Positions 1 to 9,424 of a DNA stretch of 64,000 nucleotides are shown here, in pieces. Numbering within the stretch: position 1 is the first letter of the stretch; each line of letters starts with the position of its first letter. The stretch comes from Thermomicrobium sp. CFH 73360 (lineage in GTDB: Bacteria; Chloroflexota; Chloroflexia; Thermomicrobiales; Thermomicrobiaceae), in the NCBI RefSeq assembly GCF_023806465.1, contig NZ_JAMSLS010000002.1, positions 186,001 through 250,000 on the forward strand. Reading direction: 5' to 3'. Both the position numbers and the translations under genes were made by a program. Below the pieces are notes generated by a model. The model had not been told where the DNA came from, made no database searches, and saw only the letters and a list, made by a program, of their open reading frames with translations.

Positions 1-2
1 TC

Positions 3-227
3 CGTCGGCTCGGTCAAGAGGTTGACGAGTATCCGGATGGCTTGCGGATCACCCCACGGCCCGTTCGTCCCGCTATCGTCCACACGTACCACGACCACCG
101 CATGGCGATGAGCTTCGCCGTGCTTGGCTGCGCGGTGCCCGGGATTGTGCTCGATGATCCCGGTTGTGTCGCCAAGACTTTCCCTGACTTCTTCGAGCGA
201 CTCTGGGCAGCCTTAGGCGCCCGCTAG
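3..227 (+). CDS. aroA: 3-phosphoshikimate 1-carboxyvinyltransferase (EPSP synthase), C-terminal part
   Basis: Only the last 74 codons are in the window; the frame is open to the left edge. EPSP synthase transfers the enolpyruvyl group of PEP to shikimate 3-phosphate, the step before chorismate synthase in the shikimate pathway. The visible part carries the family's C-terminal signature, a 'YHDHRMAM' stretch around codons 29-36, followed by the usual '[14 protein letters not shown]' end. The stop codon overlaps the stop of the convergent aroC gene by a few bases, so two consecutive shikimate enzymes are encoded tail to tail. The N-terminal domain cannot be judged. Confidence 0.93.
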   Translation, partial: RRLGQEVDEYPDGLRITPRPVRPAIVHTYHDHRMAMSFAVLGCAVPGIVLDDPGCVAKTFPDFFERLWAALGAR

Positions 228-1291
228 ACGCGTGCTGCGCGATTCATCAGATAGCAGTCAGCGAGGACGAGTAGCAACATCGCCTCTGCGACCGGAACGA
301 CACGCGGGCAGATTGAGGGATCGTGTCGCCCTTCGACGACGATGGTCCGCTCGTTGCCAGAGATGTCCACTGTCCGCTGCGGGCGCGCGATCGACGATGT
401 CGGCTTGACCGCGAGCCGCACGACAATCTCTTCACCGGTGGAAATACCGCCCAACATCCCGCCGGCATGATTCGTCAGCGTCCGCACCCGCCCGTTTTCT
501 ATCACAAAGGGATCGTTGTGCTCATGGCCGTAGAGCCGCGCCGCAGCAAAGCCATCCCCAATCTCGACGCCCTTTACTGCCGGGATGCTGAGCATCGCAT
601 AACCGATCAGCGCATCGAGTTTGTCCATTGTCGGCTCACCGAGCCCTGGCGGTACGTTCACCGCCCGCACCTCGACGATGCCACCGACGCTTGTCTTCTG
701 TTCCTTCGCCTCAAGGATGGCCGCAACCATCTTCTGTGCGGCGACTGGGTCAGGGCACCGTACCGGGTTGCGATCAATCTCCTCACGGTCGAACGTTTCA
801 ATCGTGATGCCAGCGAGCTCCCGGACGAACGCAAAGACTTCAACCCCTGCCACCGACCGCAGGAGCTGCCGAGCGATTGCTCCTGCCGCAACCCGGCCCC
901 AGGTCTCCCGAGCACTCGAGCGTCCGCCACCGCGGTGATCGCGATGCCCGTACTTGACCCAGTAGGTGTAATCGGCATGCCCGGGACGGAAGACATCGCG
1001 CAAGGGCTCGTACTTGCTCGAGTCCGCATCGGCATTGTAGGTAATCAGGGAGATTGGAGCCCCAGTGGTCTTCCCCTCAAAAACGCCGGAGAGGATCGTC
1101 ACCCGATCGCGCTCTTGGCGCGGCGATGTGACCTCGCTTTGTCCTACTCGACGACGGTCAAGGTCACGTTGAATGAGTTCCTCATTTAATTCCAGCCCAG
1201 CTGGACAACCATCGACTATAACACCCAAGGCTGGACCGTGCGATTCACCCCAGGTCGTCACCCGGAAAAGTCTGCCGAACGTGCTGCCCAT
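224..1291 (-). CDS. aroC: chorismate synthase
   Basis: 355 residues, a normal length. The enzyme removes phosphate from EPSP to give chorismate and needs reduced FMN. The N-terminus '[18 protein letters not shown]' is the family signature and fixes the ATG. '[14 protein letters not shown]' (about 101-114) and '[18 protein letters not shown]' (about 120-137) are the other conserved blocks. It is the last gene of a minus-strand run, 33 bases behind the GNAT gene, and is convergent with aroA. Confidence 0.97.
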   Translation of the reverse strand: MGSTFGRLFRVTTWGESHGPALGVIVDGCPAGLELNEELIQRDLDRRRVGQSEVTSPRQERDRVTILSGVFEGKTTGAPISLITYNADADSSKYEPLRDVFRPGHADYTYWVKYGHRDHRGGGRSSARETWGRVAAGAIARQLLRSVAGVEVFAFVRELAGITIETFDREEIDRNPVRCPDPVAAQKMVAAILEAKEQKTSVGGIVEVRAVNVPPGLGEPTMDKLDALIGYAMLSIPAVKGVEIGDGFAAARLYGHEHNDPFVIENGRVRTLTNHAGGMLGGISTGEEIVVRLAVKPTSSIARPQRTVDISGNERTIVVEGRHDPSICPRVVPVAEAMLLLVLADCYLMNRAARV

Positions 1292-1324
1292 TGTCTCTCT
1301 ACCCCTCCATCCGGTCTGCCCGAC

Positions 1325-2173
1325 TCACGTACCACCCGGATCCGCGAGCCAGCGCCCGTAGATCTGATAATCCAGCTCCGGTACGCGCCGGAAGCCGAAC
1401 CGCTCGTAAAGCCGACGGCTACGCTGATTGCTCCCCTGGGTACTGAGTGCGATCCGATGAGCTCCGCGCGCCGCCAGGACACGTACTGCCCACACCAACG
1501 ACTCGTATCCGTACCCTTGCCCTTGGTAGAAGGGTGACACAGCAAGCCGATCCAAATGTCCCCAACCGCGCAGACGCGTAACACCCACGTAGCTCACTGG
1601 CGTCCCGTCGCGTTCGCGGCCAAGATAGACGTCGACACGTGGGTCACTCATGTACTCGTCGAATTCCTCTACGCTGTTCCACCACAGCCAGTCGAATGCC
1701 TCGTGATCGAGGTCGAGCAGTTCTCCCAGCGTAAACGGATCATCTGCATCCACCCGCTCAAAGCGCAACCGTGATGGACCTGGTGGTACGGTGTAAAGCA
1801 CCATCTCGTACACGAAGATTTCCTCGAGCAGCTCGAAACCCGTCCGCTCATAGAACACCGGTGGACGCCGCTCGTATTGTTGCGCGGAGACGAGCAGTTG
1901 CTTCCCTTGTGCAGTCGCAACATCAGCAAGCGCATCAATCAACTGATAGGTGAGTCCGCCACTGGTCACTTCGAGAAGTGCGACAATCTCTTCGCGATGC
2001 CGCCACGGACCGGCAAGCACATATTCACCTGTCACTGGTGCCCACAACGACAGGCCGGGTGCATCGCGCACGAGTTCGGCGACCTCCTCCACACTGTACC
2101 GACTTCCCCACTTCAGCCGGAGACGTGGGAGGTCGTCGAGGACCAACGGGACAATCAGGGTTGACTCGACCAT
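1325..2173 (-). CDS. GNAT family N-acetyltransferase (tandem GNAT-like fold)
   Basis: 282 residues. The C-terminal half holds the acetyl-CoA-binding motif of the GNAT fold: 'LDRLAVSPFYQGQGYG' (Q-x-x-G-x-G type) followed by 'NQRSRRLYERFGFRRV', the usual end of the fold. The N-terminal half also ends with a 'VFYERTGFELLEE' segment, so the protein looks like two GNAT units, the first probably degenerate. The substrate cannot be told. The ATG is preceded by GGAGAG. It lies 26 bases after the solute-binding protein gene and 33 before aroC, probably in one transcript. A second tandem GNAT-like protein lies at 26694-27674. Confidence 0.85.
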   Translation of the reverse strand: MVESTLIVPLVLDDLPRLRLKWGSRYSVEEVAELVRDAPGLSLWAPVTGEYVLAGPWRHREEIVALLEVTSGGLTYQLIDALADVATAQGKQLLVSAQQYERRPPVFYERTGFELLEEIFVYEMVLYTVPPGPSRLRFERVDADDPFTLGELLDLDHEAFDWLWWNSVEEFDEYMSDPRVDVYLGRERDGTPVSYVGVTRLRGWGHLDRLAVSPFYQGQGYGYESLVWAVRVLAARGAHRIALSTQGSNQRSRRLYERFGFRRVPELDYQIYGRWLADPGGT

Positions 2174-2199
2174 TTCTCTCCGACCAGCATCACGGGCAC

Positions 2200-3933
2200 T
2201 CAGCGCGCTGGGTGCGATCCATCGATCCAGACACGCTCCAATCCGAGGATACCCAAAGGGGTCACCGGAAGGTCGCGAACCCGCGGCGCGACGAGCAAGT
2301 ATTCCACGTCGAACGTCAGCGGGAGAACGACCGCCTCATCAAGGATGGCTTCTTGGGCAGCGAGCAATGCCTCCCGCCGCTCGCCTGGATCCAGAGTGTA
2401 CCGAGCTTGCTCGACCAAGCGCTGGACCCGCGGGTTTTCGTATGCAATCGGGCGCGCAGGGCTGTCCGTTGCGAACAACGCATCAAGGACCGCCTCAGGG
2501 TCGGGATAGTCCGCGACCCAGGAAAAGACGAAGATCGGCAGCCGTCTCGCATCGAGATCGTCCAGATAGTCTGGCCAGTCCAACTGGAGAACTTCGACGT
2601 CCGCGCCGAGTTCCTGTTCCCAGACGCGGGCGAGCATGATTCCAAGTCCGCTGCCAGCACTCACAACCTCCAGCTGGAGCTTGCGCCCGGCCAAGAGTGC
2701 TCGCGCAGCCTCCGGATCGGTGGGCAACGTCGCAGCTGTCCACGGGCTTCCTGGCATTCCTTCTGGCACGATTCCCTCGGCCAGCCGCACCTTCCCTTGG
2801 AGTGTCACCTGGGCCACCTTCTCCCGGGGAAACGCTTGAATCAATGCACGCCGCACGGCTGGATCGTCGAGCGGCGGCACAGCCGGGTTCAAGAACACAT
2901 AGGTCCCAGCGAAGAGCGGCTGCACAATCAAGTGGTCACGGTAGGGCGACTCGGGCGCGCTCACCCGATCCACCGCCCAAGCCGGGACGGGAGCGACATC
3001 GAGCTGACCACGCTCGTACTGATTCAGCGGTGAAAGCGCCCCTGCGCCAATCGCAACGCGCACCTCGCGGAGGTACGGTGGCTGTGGCCGGTATCCAGGA
3101 TGTGGGCCGAGCACCAGCTCCTCGGTGTCCCACCGCAATAACCGGAATGGACCGCTCCCAACGGGATGTCGCCACCACTCGGGCCCCTGCTCCACATTGG
3201 CTCGTTGCACCACGCTTGCGACCGGCAAGGCCAAGCTGAGGAGAAATGTCGCGCGCGGTGCCTCCAAGTGCAGCCGTAGTGTCCGCTCATTAAGGAGCTC
3301 AACTCCCGGAATTTCACTGCGGCGGCCGAGCAAACGATCTTCAGCACCAACAAGATCACGCAGCATCCCCCAGGCCGGTAGTCCCCGCCCGTCACCCCCG
3401 TTCAGTGCTGGATCGCACGCCCGTTCCAGTGAGTACTTGACATCAGCGGCGGTGATCGGTGTTCCGTCGTGAAACGTGATATCGGGTCGTAGCCGGACGG
3501 TGTAGGTACGCCCATCGGGAGAAATCTCAATGCGCTCGGCGAGCTCCGGAACGGGCCGAAGCGATGGGTCAAAGCGGACCAAGCCTCGGAACAGCTGCTG
3601 GACCACAAAGGCAGACTCAACGTCGCGGACGAGCGCCGGATCGAGTGTGAGTGGCCCATCAGGCGAACCGACCACGGTGAGGACCTGATTACCCACCAGC
3701 GGTGGCGGCTGAGGCGCCGCTTGTGCCTCGAGGATCTCTCCCGGCAGCACCGGCGTTACTGCTGGAGTCGCAAGGGCCACTCGGGGAAAGCCATCCGGTG
3801 AGGAAACTGGTACCGAGGACGAATCCTCTGGTGTCGTAACTGGGCCGGCCGGAACAACAAGCCGACAGCTCGCCAGAACGAGCAGCAGGAGAATAATAAA
3901 CAGCGTCAGCCGACTACGCTCGTGGGCCTTCAT
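2200..3933 (-). CDS. ABC transporter solute-binding lipoprotein, family 5 (peptide/oligopeptide type)
   Basis: 577 residues from the ATG at 3933, which has GGAAG in front; an in-frame GTG at 3954 has none. The N-terminus is a lipoprotein signal: basic residues, a Leu-rich core and lipobox 'LASC' with Cys23. The mature part has family-5 features, with 'AFVVQQLFRGLVRFDPSL' and 'YTVRLRPDITFHDGTPITA' near the N-terminus. It would sit on the outer face of the membrane and deliver peptides or similar solutes to a permease. No permease or ATPase gene is adjacent, so its partners must be elsewhere. The start overlaps the end of the P-loop kinase gene by 20 bases. Confidence 0.9.
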   Translation of the reverse strand: MKAHERSRLTLFIILLLLVLASCRLVVPAGPVTTPEDSSSVPVSSPDGFPRVALATPAVTPVLPGEILEAQAAPQPPPLVGNQVLTVVGSPDGPLTLDPALVRDVESAFVVQQLFRGLVRFDPSLRPVPELAERIEISPDGRTYTVRLRPDITFHDGTPITAADVKYSLERACDPALNGGDGRGLPAWGMLRDLVGAEDRLLGRRSEIPGVELLNERTLRLHLEAPRATFLLSLALPVASVVQRANVEQGPEWWRHPVGSGPFRLLRWDTEELVLGPHPGYRPQPPYLREVRVAIGAGALSPLNQYERGQLDVAPVPAWAVDRVSAPESPYRDHLIVQPLFAGTYVFLNPAVPPLDDPAVRRALIQAFPREKVAQVTLQGKVRLAEGIVPEGMPGSPWTAATLPTDPEAARALLAGRKLQLEVVSAGSGLGIMLARVWEQELGADVEVLQLDWPDYLDDLDARRLPIFVFSWVADYPDPEAVLDALFATDSPARPIAYENPRVQRLVEQARYTLDPGERREALLAAQEAILDEAVVLPLTFDVEYLLVAPRVRDLPVTPLGILGLERVWIDGSHPAR

Positions 3934-4285
3934 CGCTTTTCTTCCGAGACGCACGCTCCGTGAGCACTGACAAAATTCGCACGACGACGTCGTCTACCGT
4001 CAGCAGACCGGTATCGAGAACGAGATCAGCGTGCGCCCGTGCCTCGGCTAACCGTTCTTGCTCAAGCCGGTAGAGCCACTCGGGCCAGTCGTGGCCGCGT
4101 CGTTCCCGCACCGTCTCTAAGCTCGCATCGAGGTAGACCAGGAGATCTGGTTCTGGTCGACGCCAGAGATCGCGCACGATGGAATGTTCCTGCCCAACGA
4201 CAATGGCCTCGATGCCACGACGGGCGAGCTCAGCCGCGATGGTCGATTTGCCAGCCCCGCAAGGGCCAACGAGGACAACACGCAT
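3914..4285 (-). CDS. small P-loop nucleotide kinase-like protein
   Basis: 123 residues from the ATG at 4285, which has GGAG six bases upstream. The N-terminus contains a Walker A loop, 'GPCGAGKST', and 'LLVYLDASLETVRERRG' resembles the LID/Asp region of shikimate- or adenylate-type kinases. It is shorter than most such kinases (about 170-200), so it may be a minimal NTPase; the substrate is unknown. It lies between a SpoIIE-type phosphatase gene and a solute-binding lipoprotein gene and overlaps the latter by 20 bases. Confidence 0.72.
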   Translation of the reverse strand: MRVVLVGPCGAGKSTIAAELARRGIEAIVVGQEHSIVRDLWRRPEPDLLVYLDASLETVRERRGHDWPEWLYRLEQERLAEARAHADLVLDTGLLTVDDVVVRILSVLTERASRKKSDEGPRA

Positions 4286-4343
4286 CGAAGACTCCAACCC
4301 TGACGTTAGGGGAAGTGTACCGGGTTCCGTATACCCCTGTTCC

Positions 4344-5057
4344 TCACTCGGGCAGGGGAAAGCAGAGTGCGAGTCGCCGGATTGGCTGCACCATTCCACC
4401 GCTGTGAAGCTTGAGTGCAATGATCGTCATATCATCCTGTGGATTTCCGCGGTCAGCCGTCAGCGCTGCCGCGAGGAGACCGTCAGCGACTTCCTGCGCC
4501 GTCCGCTCCGGCCACGCCTCCTGCTGGGCATAGGCGACAACATCAAACGGTTGCTGCCAACGCCGACCGGCATGCGCAACACCGTCACTCACCACGATGG
4601 CAACTAACCCCGGCTCGAGCGGCCACTCGGTAACCCCTGGTCGGGTATGCCGGTAGACACCAATCCGTCCGCCCGTGGAAGCGACGACCTCAATACCACT
4701 GTCCCGGACGAGGACGAGCGGTGCTTCACTATTCCGTGTGACGACGAGCGTGCGGCTGGCAAGATCGACCGAGACAATGTCCAGTTCGGCCGAAACGCGT
4801 CCACCGCGCAGTGTGTACAAAAAGTCATGTGCCGCCCGTGCCGCAGCTCCATCGCGCACACCCTCATTCAGTAGGCCGATGATCCGCCCAGCGATCTGGA
4901 GGCTCAACAGCTTGGCTGCACTTCCGGAACCCTGGGCATCCACCAGGACGACCGAAATGCCGCCACCCGGTCGCTCAACGAGCTCCACGGTGTCGCCGCT
5001 CTCGCGACTACCCGCCCGGTGTGTCTTTGCAATGGCGAGTTCGATCGTGAGTGTCAC
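4344..5057 (-). CDS. SpoIIE/PP2C-type serine phosphatase domain protein
   Basis: 237 residues, essentially one PPM/SpoIIE catalytic domain. 'ISVVLVDAQGSGSAAKLLS' corresponds to the metal-binding Asp-Gly motif (Asp followed by Ala here rather than Gly), 'VAIVVSDGV' to the second Asp-Gly, and 'NPQDDMTIIALKL' to the terminal 'DDxT' motif. Such proteins dephosphorylate anti-sigma-factor antagonists or Ser/Thr phosphoproteins; no sensor domain is fused to it. It starts with GTG inside a GTGA overlap with the end of rfbB, so the two are translationally coupled. Confidence 0.82.
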   Translation of the reverse strand: MTLTIELAIAKTHRAGSRESGDTVELVERPGGGISVVLVDAQGSGSAAKLLSLQIAGRIIGLLNEGVRDGAAARAAHDFLYTLRGGRVSAELDIVSVDLASRTLVVTRNSEAPLVLVRDSGIEVVASTGGRIGVYRHTRPGVTEWPLEPGLVAIVVSDGVAHAGRRWQQPFDVVAYAQQEAWPERTAQEVADGLLAAALTADRGNPQDDMTIIALKLHSGGMVQPIRRLALCFPLPE

Positions 5058-6088
5058 GACGATCGAGAAACTGATGCCCGACCTTTGTAGTTTCGGGTGT
5101 AGTACGCCGCAAATGCGTCATCGCGCCGGGCCCGCCACCAGTCCTGCCGTGCACAATACCATGCGACCGTTTTCGCTAAGCCCTCAGCGAACGAAATACG
5201 TGGGCGCCAGCCGAGAGCCGCAAGACGACTCCAGTCGACGGCATACCGCCGGTCATGGCCCGGACGATCAGCCACATGGACAATTGTCTCAGGGTCCGCC
5301 CCGAGAAGCTCCACCAGTGCGCGCGCAACCGCGAGATTTGGCCGATGCTCGGAAGCCCCAATATTGTAGACCTGCCCTGCTTCACCGTGCAGGAGCACCA
5401 TCCAAATGGCACGGCAGTGATCATCGACAAAGAGCCAGTCGCGCTCTTGCAGACCGTCACCGTAAATGGGAATCGGTTGCCCGCTGAGAAGATTCGTGAT
5501 GGCCAGCGGAATAAACTTCTCAGGATACTGGTAGGGACCGTACGTATTGCAACCGCGGGTGATCAGGACTGGAAGGCCATAGCTGGTCCAATAGGCATAG
5601 GCAAAGTGTTCGGCGGCTGCTTTGCTTGCTGCATAGGGATTCCGCGGACGCAGCGGATCATCTTCTTTCGCCGCGCCATTCAGCACTTCCCCGTAAACCT
5701 CGTCGGTACTCACATGGAGAAAGCGGGCAACACGAGCACGGGTCGCATGTTCCAGGAGCACCATCGTTCCCCAGACATTCGTCTGGACGAAGGCCGCAGG
5801 TTCGAGGAGCGACCGGTCAACGTGGGTCTCGGCCGCGAAGTTCACGACCGCCTCACAGCCGGCTATCGCTTCGGCAACCGCATCCGGATCGGCGACATCG
5901 CCTTGGAGAAAACGAACCCGTGGATCGTCGAGCACTCCCTCGAGGTTGAGAAGGCTTCCAGCATACGTGAGCTTGTCGAGAATCACGATCTCGGAAATCC
6001 CACAGGCCAAAGCCAGTCGGACGAAGTGACTGCCGATAAATCCGGCACCACCAGTCACCAGTAAACGACGAAACGGCGCTGTGGACAC
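5054..6088 (-). CDS. rfbB: dTDP-glucose 4,6-dehydratase
   Basis: 344 residues from the GTG at 6088, which has GGGAGG six bases upstream; the GTG at 6094 directly abuts that site. This extended SDR enzyme converts dTDP-glucose to dTDP-4-keto-6-deoxyglucose, an early step toward rhamnose and other deoxysugars. The N-terminus has the NAD-binding 'TGGAGFIGSHF' loop; 'VNFAAETHVDRSL' and 'STDEVYGEV' (catalytic Thr-Asp-Glu) are typical, and 'NPYAASKAAAEHFAYAY' holds the YxxxK pair. No other dTDP-rhamnose gene is adjacent; it heads a mixed minus-strand operon ending in aroC. Confidence 0.95.
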   Translation of the reverse strand: MSTAPFRRLLVTGGAGFIGSHFVRLALACGISEIVILDKLTYAGSLLNLEGVLDDPRVRFLQGDVADPDAVAEAIAGCEAVVNFAAETHVDRSLLEPAAFVQTNVWGTMVLLEHATRARVARFLHVSTDEVYGEVLNGAAKEDDPLRPRNPYAASKAAAEHFAYAYWTSYGLPVLITRGCNTYGPYQYPEKFIPLAITNLLSGQPIPIYGDGLQERDWLFVDDHCRAIWMVLLHGEAGQVYNIGASEHRPNLAVARALVELLGADPETIVHVADRPGHDRRYAVDWSRLAALGWRPRISFAEGLAKTVAWYCARQDWWRARRDDAFAAYYTRNYKGRASVSRSS

Positions 6089-6454
6089 CGACACCCTCCC
6101 TGTTCAGCGTGAGCCTAGCATCTGCACGGCATAATGAGCAACCCACTGGTACCGACCATCACGCACTGGAGAGAGTTGTCCAAAAAGGAGCTGTTCTGAC
6201 CGCTGGGGGACATCAGAACCGACAACAGCAAGGTGGCTTGGCACGTATAGATTCCCCCATTCCAGTGTCTTCCATGAGAGGTCTTTGCCACCACAGCTCG
6301 GTAGATGCCCCCAAGCGTGGCAGCAGCCCATCGTGAGAAGCGGAGCACCCGTCACCCTTGTGAGTTGCTCAGAGCGGTACCGGAAGGAAGCGCCCCCACG
6401 TTCAAGCCGCTGTAGCACGGCGGAAAGAGGGACAAAGGTTTGCAAACTCGGGTA

Positions 6455-6483
6455 TTGACAGGTAGAGCCGTTCGTACTACATT
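6455..6483 (+). promoter_or_regulatory. candidate sigma-70 promoter ahead of the HD-GYP leader
   Basis: TTGACA at 6455-6460 and TACATT at 6478-6483 are separated by 17 bases. A transcript would start near 6490, immediately before the 6495-6549 inverted repeat, and run into the HD-GYP gene at 6869. Confidence 0.5.
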
Positions 6484-6653
6484 GGAGGTAACCAGTAGTA
6501 CTCGCCGCAAGGACGGCCGGCCGAAATCAGAGCGGGACGAGAGTACTACCGAGTGCGGGTCGGTTTGCATACGGGAAGGGAGTTTCGCCGTGAAGTGGAA
6601 GAGCTGGAAGATTCGCTGACACGTCCCAAGGAGACAAGGGGCCACTGATTATA

Positions 6654-6694
6654 GACACCCTGGCCGCTCGGAATTCTCAGCGGCACAGGGTGTC
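6654..6694 (+). repeat. strong hairpin in the HD-GYP leader
   Basis: Arms GACACCCTG and CAGGGTGTC pair perfectly, with a second helix CCGCT/AGCGG above a small internal loop and a ten-base apical loop. No T-run follows, so it is not a standard intrinsic terminator; it may be a regulatory or stabilising RNA structure. Confidence 0.55.
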
Positions 6695-6868
6695 CTGCTG
6701 CTACACTCTGCGATCTCTGAAGTTAAGACTTTAGCACCTACAAGTCCCGGCCATAAAGTCCCGAGAGATAGACACCATCGTCGCCACCAATACCTCACCT
6801 GAGGAGCCTGGAAAATCAGACCAGATCGTGGTAAACACAGGATCGGACTAATTGACTCGAGAGAACGC

Positions 6869-8173
6869 ATGACGAGTCCACAAACAGTCACCGATCTTAA
6901 GCGTTTTCTGCCGTTTCTTCTTCTTCTCACGACGGCGAATGCTACGGCGTTCATCTTTGCAACGATTTATTTTCCGGCAGAGATCAGTTTTCGTTCGCTC
7001 CTTACGGCCGCCATTCTTCTGGCCCTTGTTATTCTGGCTGAGCAGCTGGCTATTGATCTTCCAGTGCCGCACGCGAGAATTACAGTATCCGTTTCGTCAG
7101 CAATTAACTTCGCTGCTGTGTTGACCCTTGGACCGTCTCTTGGGATCGCCGTCGCCGTTCTCGGTACGCTCATTGATGACCTTATCGAGCGTAGGGAACC
7201 GATCAAAATCCTGGTCAACATGAACAATTTCGCCTTACAGGGCATCATCGCTGGCCCAATGTACTTCTTCATGGCAGAAGGAGAATCACCTCTTGCGAAT
7301 CCGCGTAACTTCTTTGCTATGCTTGTGGCCGCTGTTGCATCCTCCAGTGCCCAAACTGTCCTCTTAGCCCTTCTCCTCTCCATCGCCACCGGTACCAGTG
7401 CGTGGTATCTCTGGCGCTCAATGGCCCGCGGCCTTCTCGTCGAGTTCCTCGCCTTGCCCGCACTCGGCAGCCTCTTCCCTCTCCTCGCCCGCGAGCACCC
7501 ACTCGCGTTGGTGCTGATGGTAATCCCGCTGCTTGGCCCCTACCTCGCCTTCCGCGACTACCGACAGCTCCACCATGAAACGCAGAGCACCTTCGAACTC
7601 CTTGCTGACCTCTTGGATCGCCGCGATCCCTATACCGCAGCACACTCCCAACGCGTCGCACAGCTCGCAGCCCTCATCCTTGACGAGTTTCCAGAACTCA
7701 CCGTCGAAGAACGCGAAGCGATCGTCTCTGCCGCTCGCATTCACGATCTCGGGAAAGTCGCAACCAGCGACCTTATCCTGCGTAAACCAGGACGTCTCTC
7801 CGACGATGAGTTCGCAGTGATCCAGCGCCATCCGGTCGATGGAAGCGAGATCCTGCGCCATTTGAGTCCCTACCGGCATATCGTTGAAATCGTTCGGCAC
7901 CACCACGAGCGCTGGGATGGTCGTGGCTATCCGGACGGACTCACTGGCGAGGAGATTCCTTTCGGCTCGCGCGTCATCGCAGTTGCAGATACGTATGACG
8001 CCATGACCACCGATCGTCCCTACCGGCGTGCGCTCACGCACGAAGAGGCGATGGCTGAGCTCCGCCGTGGTGCCGGATCACAATTCGATCCCGCTGTTGT
8101 CGCTGCCTTCGAACGCGCCGTCGCGCGCGCGAGCGCAGCCGTGCGCGAGAAGGCAGCAGTTTCTCTCTCCTAA
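6869..8173 (+). CDS. membrane-bound HD-GYP domain protein (putative c-di-GMP phosphodiesterase)
   Basis: 434 residues. The first 220 or so contain about six hydrophobic segments forming a membrane sensor module I cannot name. A short linker ('LHHETQSTFELLADLLDRRD') leads into the HD-GYP domain: 'HSQRVAQLA', the metal-binding 'HDLGK', 'HHHERWDGRGYPDGLTG' carrying the GYP motif, and 'VIAVADTYDAMTTDRPYR'. Such domains hydrolyse cyclic di-GMP, and some act on cGAMP. All expected catalytic residues are present. The first 450 bases use more T-ending codons than neighbouring genes. A long structured leader precedes it. Confidence 0.9.
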   Translation: MTSPQTVTDLKRFLPFLLLLTTANATAFIFATIYFPAEISFRSLLTAAILLALVILAEQLAIDLPVPHARITVSVSSAINFAAVLTLGPSLGIAVAVLGTLIDDLIERREPIKILVNMNNFALQGIIAGPMYFFMAEGESPLANPRNFFAMLVAAVASSSAQTVLLALLLSIATGTSAWYLWRSMARGLLVEFLALPALGSLFPLLAREHPLALVLMVIPLLGPYLAFRDYRQLHHETQSTFELLADLLDRRDPYTAAHSQRVAQLAALILDEFPELTVEEREAIVSAARIHDLGKVATSDLILRKPGRLSDDEFAVIQRHPVDGSEILRHLSPYRHIVEIVRHHHERWDGRGYPDGLTGEEIPFGSRVIAVADTYDAMTTDRPYRRALTHEEAMAELRRGAGSQFDPAVVAAFERAVARASAAVREKAAVSLS

Positions 8174-8366
8174 CCGCGTTCAGCGCTTTGTCTGTTGACT
8201 CTAGCCCCGCACAGCGCTGCCGGGTGTCGGTCTCTGTTCCGCACCGCGTGACCTTCTCGGCTCCACACCACGAAAGCGCCGTCATCCGTGTGGCGGCGAT
8301 CTGTCCTGATAGGCGTCTGCGCTGCGAGACCCTCATTTGCTAGGCTGAGGATGAAAGGGGCAAGTG

Positions 8367-9158
8367 ATGCGCTTCGATGTCTTCACGATCTTCCCATCGA
8401 TGTTCACTGGCTTCCTCAACGAGAGCATCCTCAAGCGCGCCCAACAGGCGGGACTCATCCAGATCGCGCTCCACGATATTCGCGCCTGGGCGACCGACAA
8501 ACATCGCACGGTCGATGACACGCCCTACGGCGGCGGACCGGGCATGGTGATGATGGCACCGCCCATCGTCCACGCAGTGGAAAGCGTGCTCGGAGATGCG
8601 CTGGCAACAACCCCCATCGTCATCTTGAGCCCGTCTGGTGAACTGTTCACACAGCAGGTCGCTCGAGAGCTCGTCCAGTATCCGCGCCTCGCGTTGATCT
8701 GTGGTCGCTATGAAGGGATCGATGACCGCGTGCGCATTATCCTTCAAGCGCGCGAACTCTCAATTGGTGACTATGTTCTGACCGGTGGGGAACTAGCAGC
8801 AGCAGTGGTGATCGACGTCGTCAGCCGGCTTGTCCCCGGCGTCATCGATCCTGAATCGCTTGCGGAAGAGTCCCATAGTTCCGGACTGCTCGAATATCCG
8901 CAGTACACGCGCCCGCCAATCTTCCGCGGTCTTGCTGTCCCGGAAATTCTCTTGAGCGGGCATCACGCGAAAATTGCTGAGTGGCGGCGGATGATGGCGC
9001 TCTGCCGGACAAAGGCACGTCGCCCTGAGCTCTTAGAAAGGGCTTCGTTGACGCCGCGTGACCATCAATTACTCCAGCAGTGTCCACCAGACCCGTTTGC
9101 TCACCTTGGCTCGATTGTCAAAGAAACCACTGAAAGGGGGTCAAGTGCCACCGACTGA
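8367..9158 (+). CDS. trmD: tRNA (guanine-N1)-methyltransferase
   Basis: 263 residues from the ATG at 8367, preceded by AAAGGGG. TrmD uses SAM to methylate G37 of tRNAs and has the SPOUT trefoil-knot fold. Visible hallmarks are the N-terminal '[13 protein letters not shown]', '[13 protein letters not shown]', '[14 protein letters not shown]' and the knot region '[13 protein letters not shown]', followed by '[21 protein letters not shown]'. The usual rpsP-rimM-trmD-rplS cluster is absent; instead the end overlaps the next gene by 14 bases. Confidence 0.97.
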   Translation: MRFDVFTIFPSMFTGFLNESILKRAQQAGLIQIALHDIRAWATDKHRTVDDTPYGGGPGMVMMAPPIVHAVESVLGDALATTPIVILSPSGELFTQQVARELVQYPRLALICGRYEGIDDRVRIILQARELSIGDYVLTGGELAAAVVIDVVSRLVPGVIDPESLAEESHSSGLLEYPQYTRPPIFRGLAVPEILLSGHHAKIAEWRRMMALCRTKARRPELLERASLTPRDHQLLQQCPPDPFAHLGSIVKETTERGSSATD

Positions 9159-9405
9159 GCCGCGCTCACTCATCGGGTGGATCGTCATCGGTTTTCTGGC
9201 GGGCTGGCTTGCCGGGCTTTTGACGCGTGGCCGCGGATTTGGATGCCTCGGAAACGTCGCAGTCGGACTCGTCGGCGCCGTCATTGGTGGCTATCTCTTC
9301 CATCTGCTTGGGCTCCGCGGGCCAGCAGGGTTTGTCGGCAGCCTGCTCGTCGCACTGGTCGGTGCCGGTGTACTTCTCGCTCTTGCCAACCTGCTCCGCC
9401 GATAG
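9145..9405 (+). CDS. GlsB/YeaQ/YmgE-family small membrane protein
   Basis: 86 residues from the GTG at 9145, with GAAAGGGGG just upstream. It has three hydrophobic helices rich in Gly ('[17 protein letters not shown]', '[19 protein letters not shown]', '[20 protein letters not shown]'), the pattern of the transglycosylase-associated protein family. Function is unknown; homologues are often stress-related. It overlaps trmD by 14 bases and is followed 19 bases later by an ABC ATPase gene. Confidence 0.8.
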   Translation: MPPTEPRSLIGWIVIGFLAGWLAGLLTRGRGFGCLGNVAVGLVGAVIGGYLFHLLGLRGPAGFVGSLLVALVGAGVLLALANLLRR

Positions 9406-9424
9406 CCCACTGAGGGGTCCGTCA

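Larger units (their letters stand above)
6089..6868 (+). other. 780-base intergenic region with promoter and two inverted repeats
   Basis: No convincing gene. Small frames here show no family resemblance and no good ribosome-binding sites. A sigma-70-like promoter lies at 6455-6483 on the plus strand. Just downstream is an inverted repeat with arms at 6495-6503 and 6541-6549, and further on a strong hairpin at 6654-6694 (nine paired bases, then five more). Everything from the promoter to 6868 would form a leader of about 380 bases ahead of the HD-GYP gene. It matches no riboswitch class I know. Confidence 0.6.

Noticed and set aside
6371-6400. CCGGAAGGAAGC, resembling the SRP RNA apical loop
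   Set aside because: The flanking symmetric loop and stem do not fit; the GTCAGG/AGCAGC context of SRP RNA domain IV is missing.
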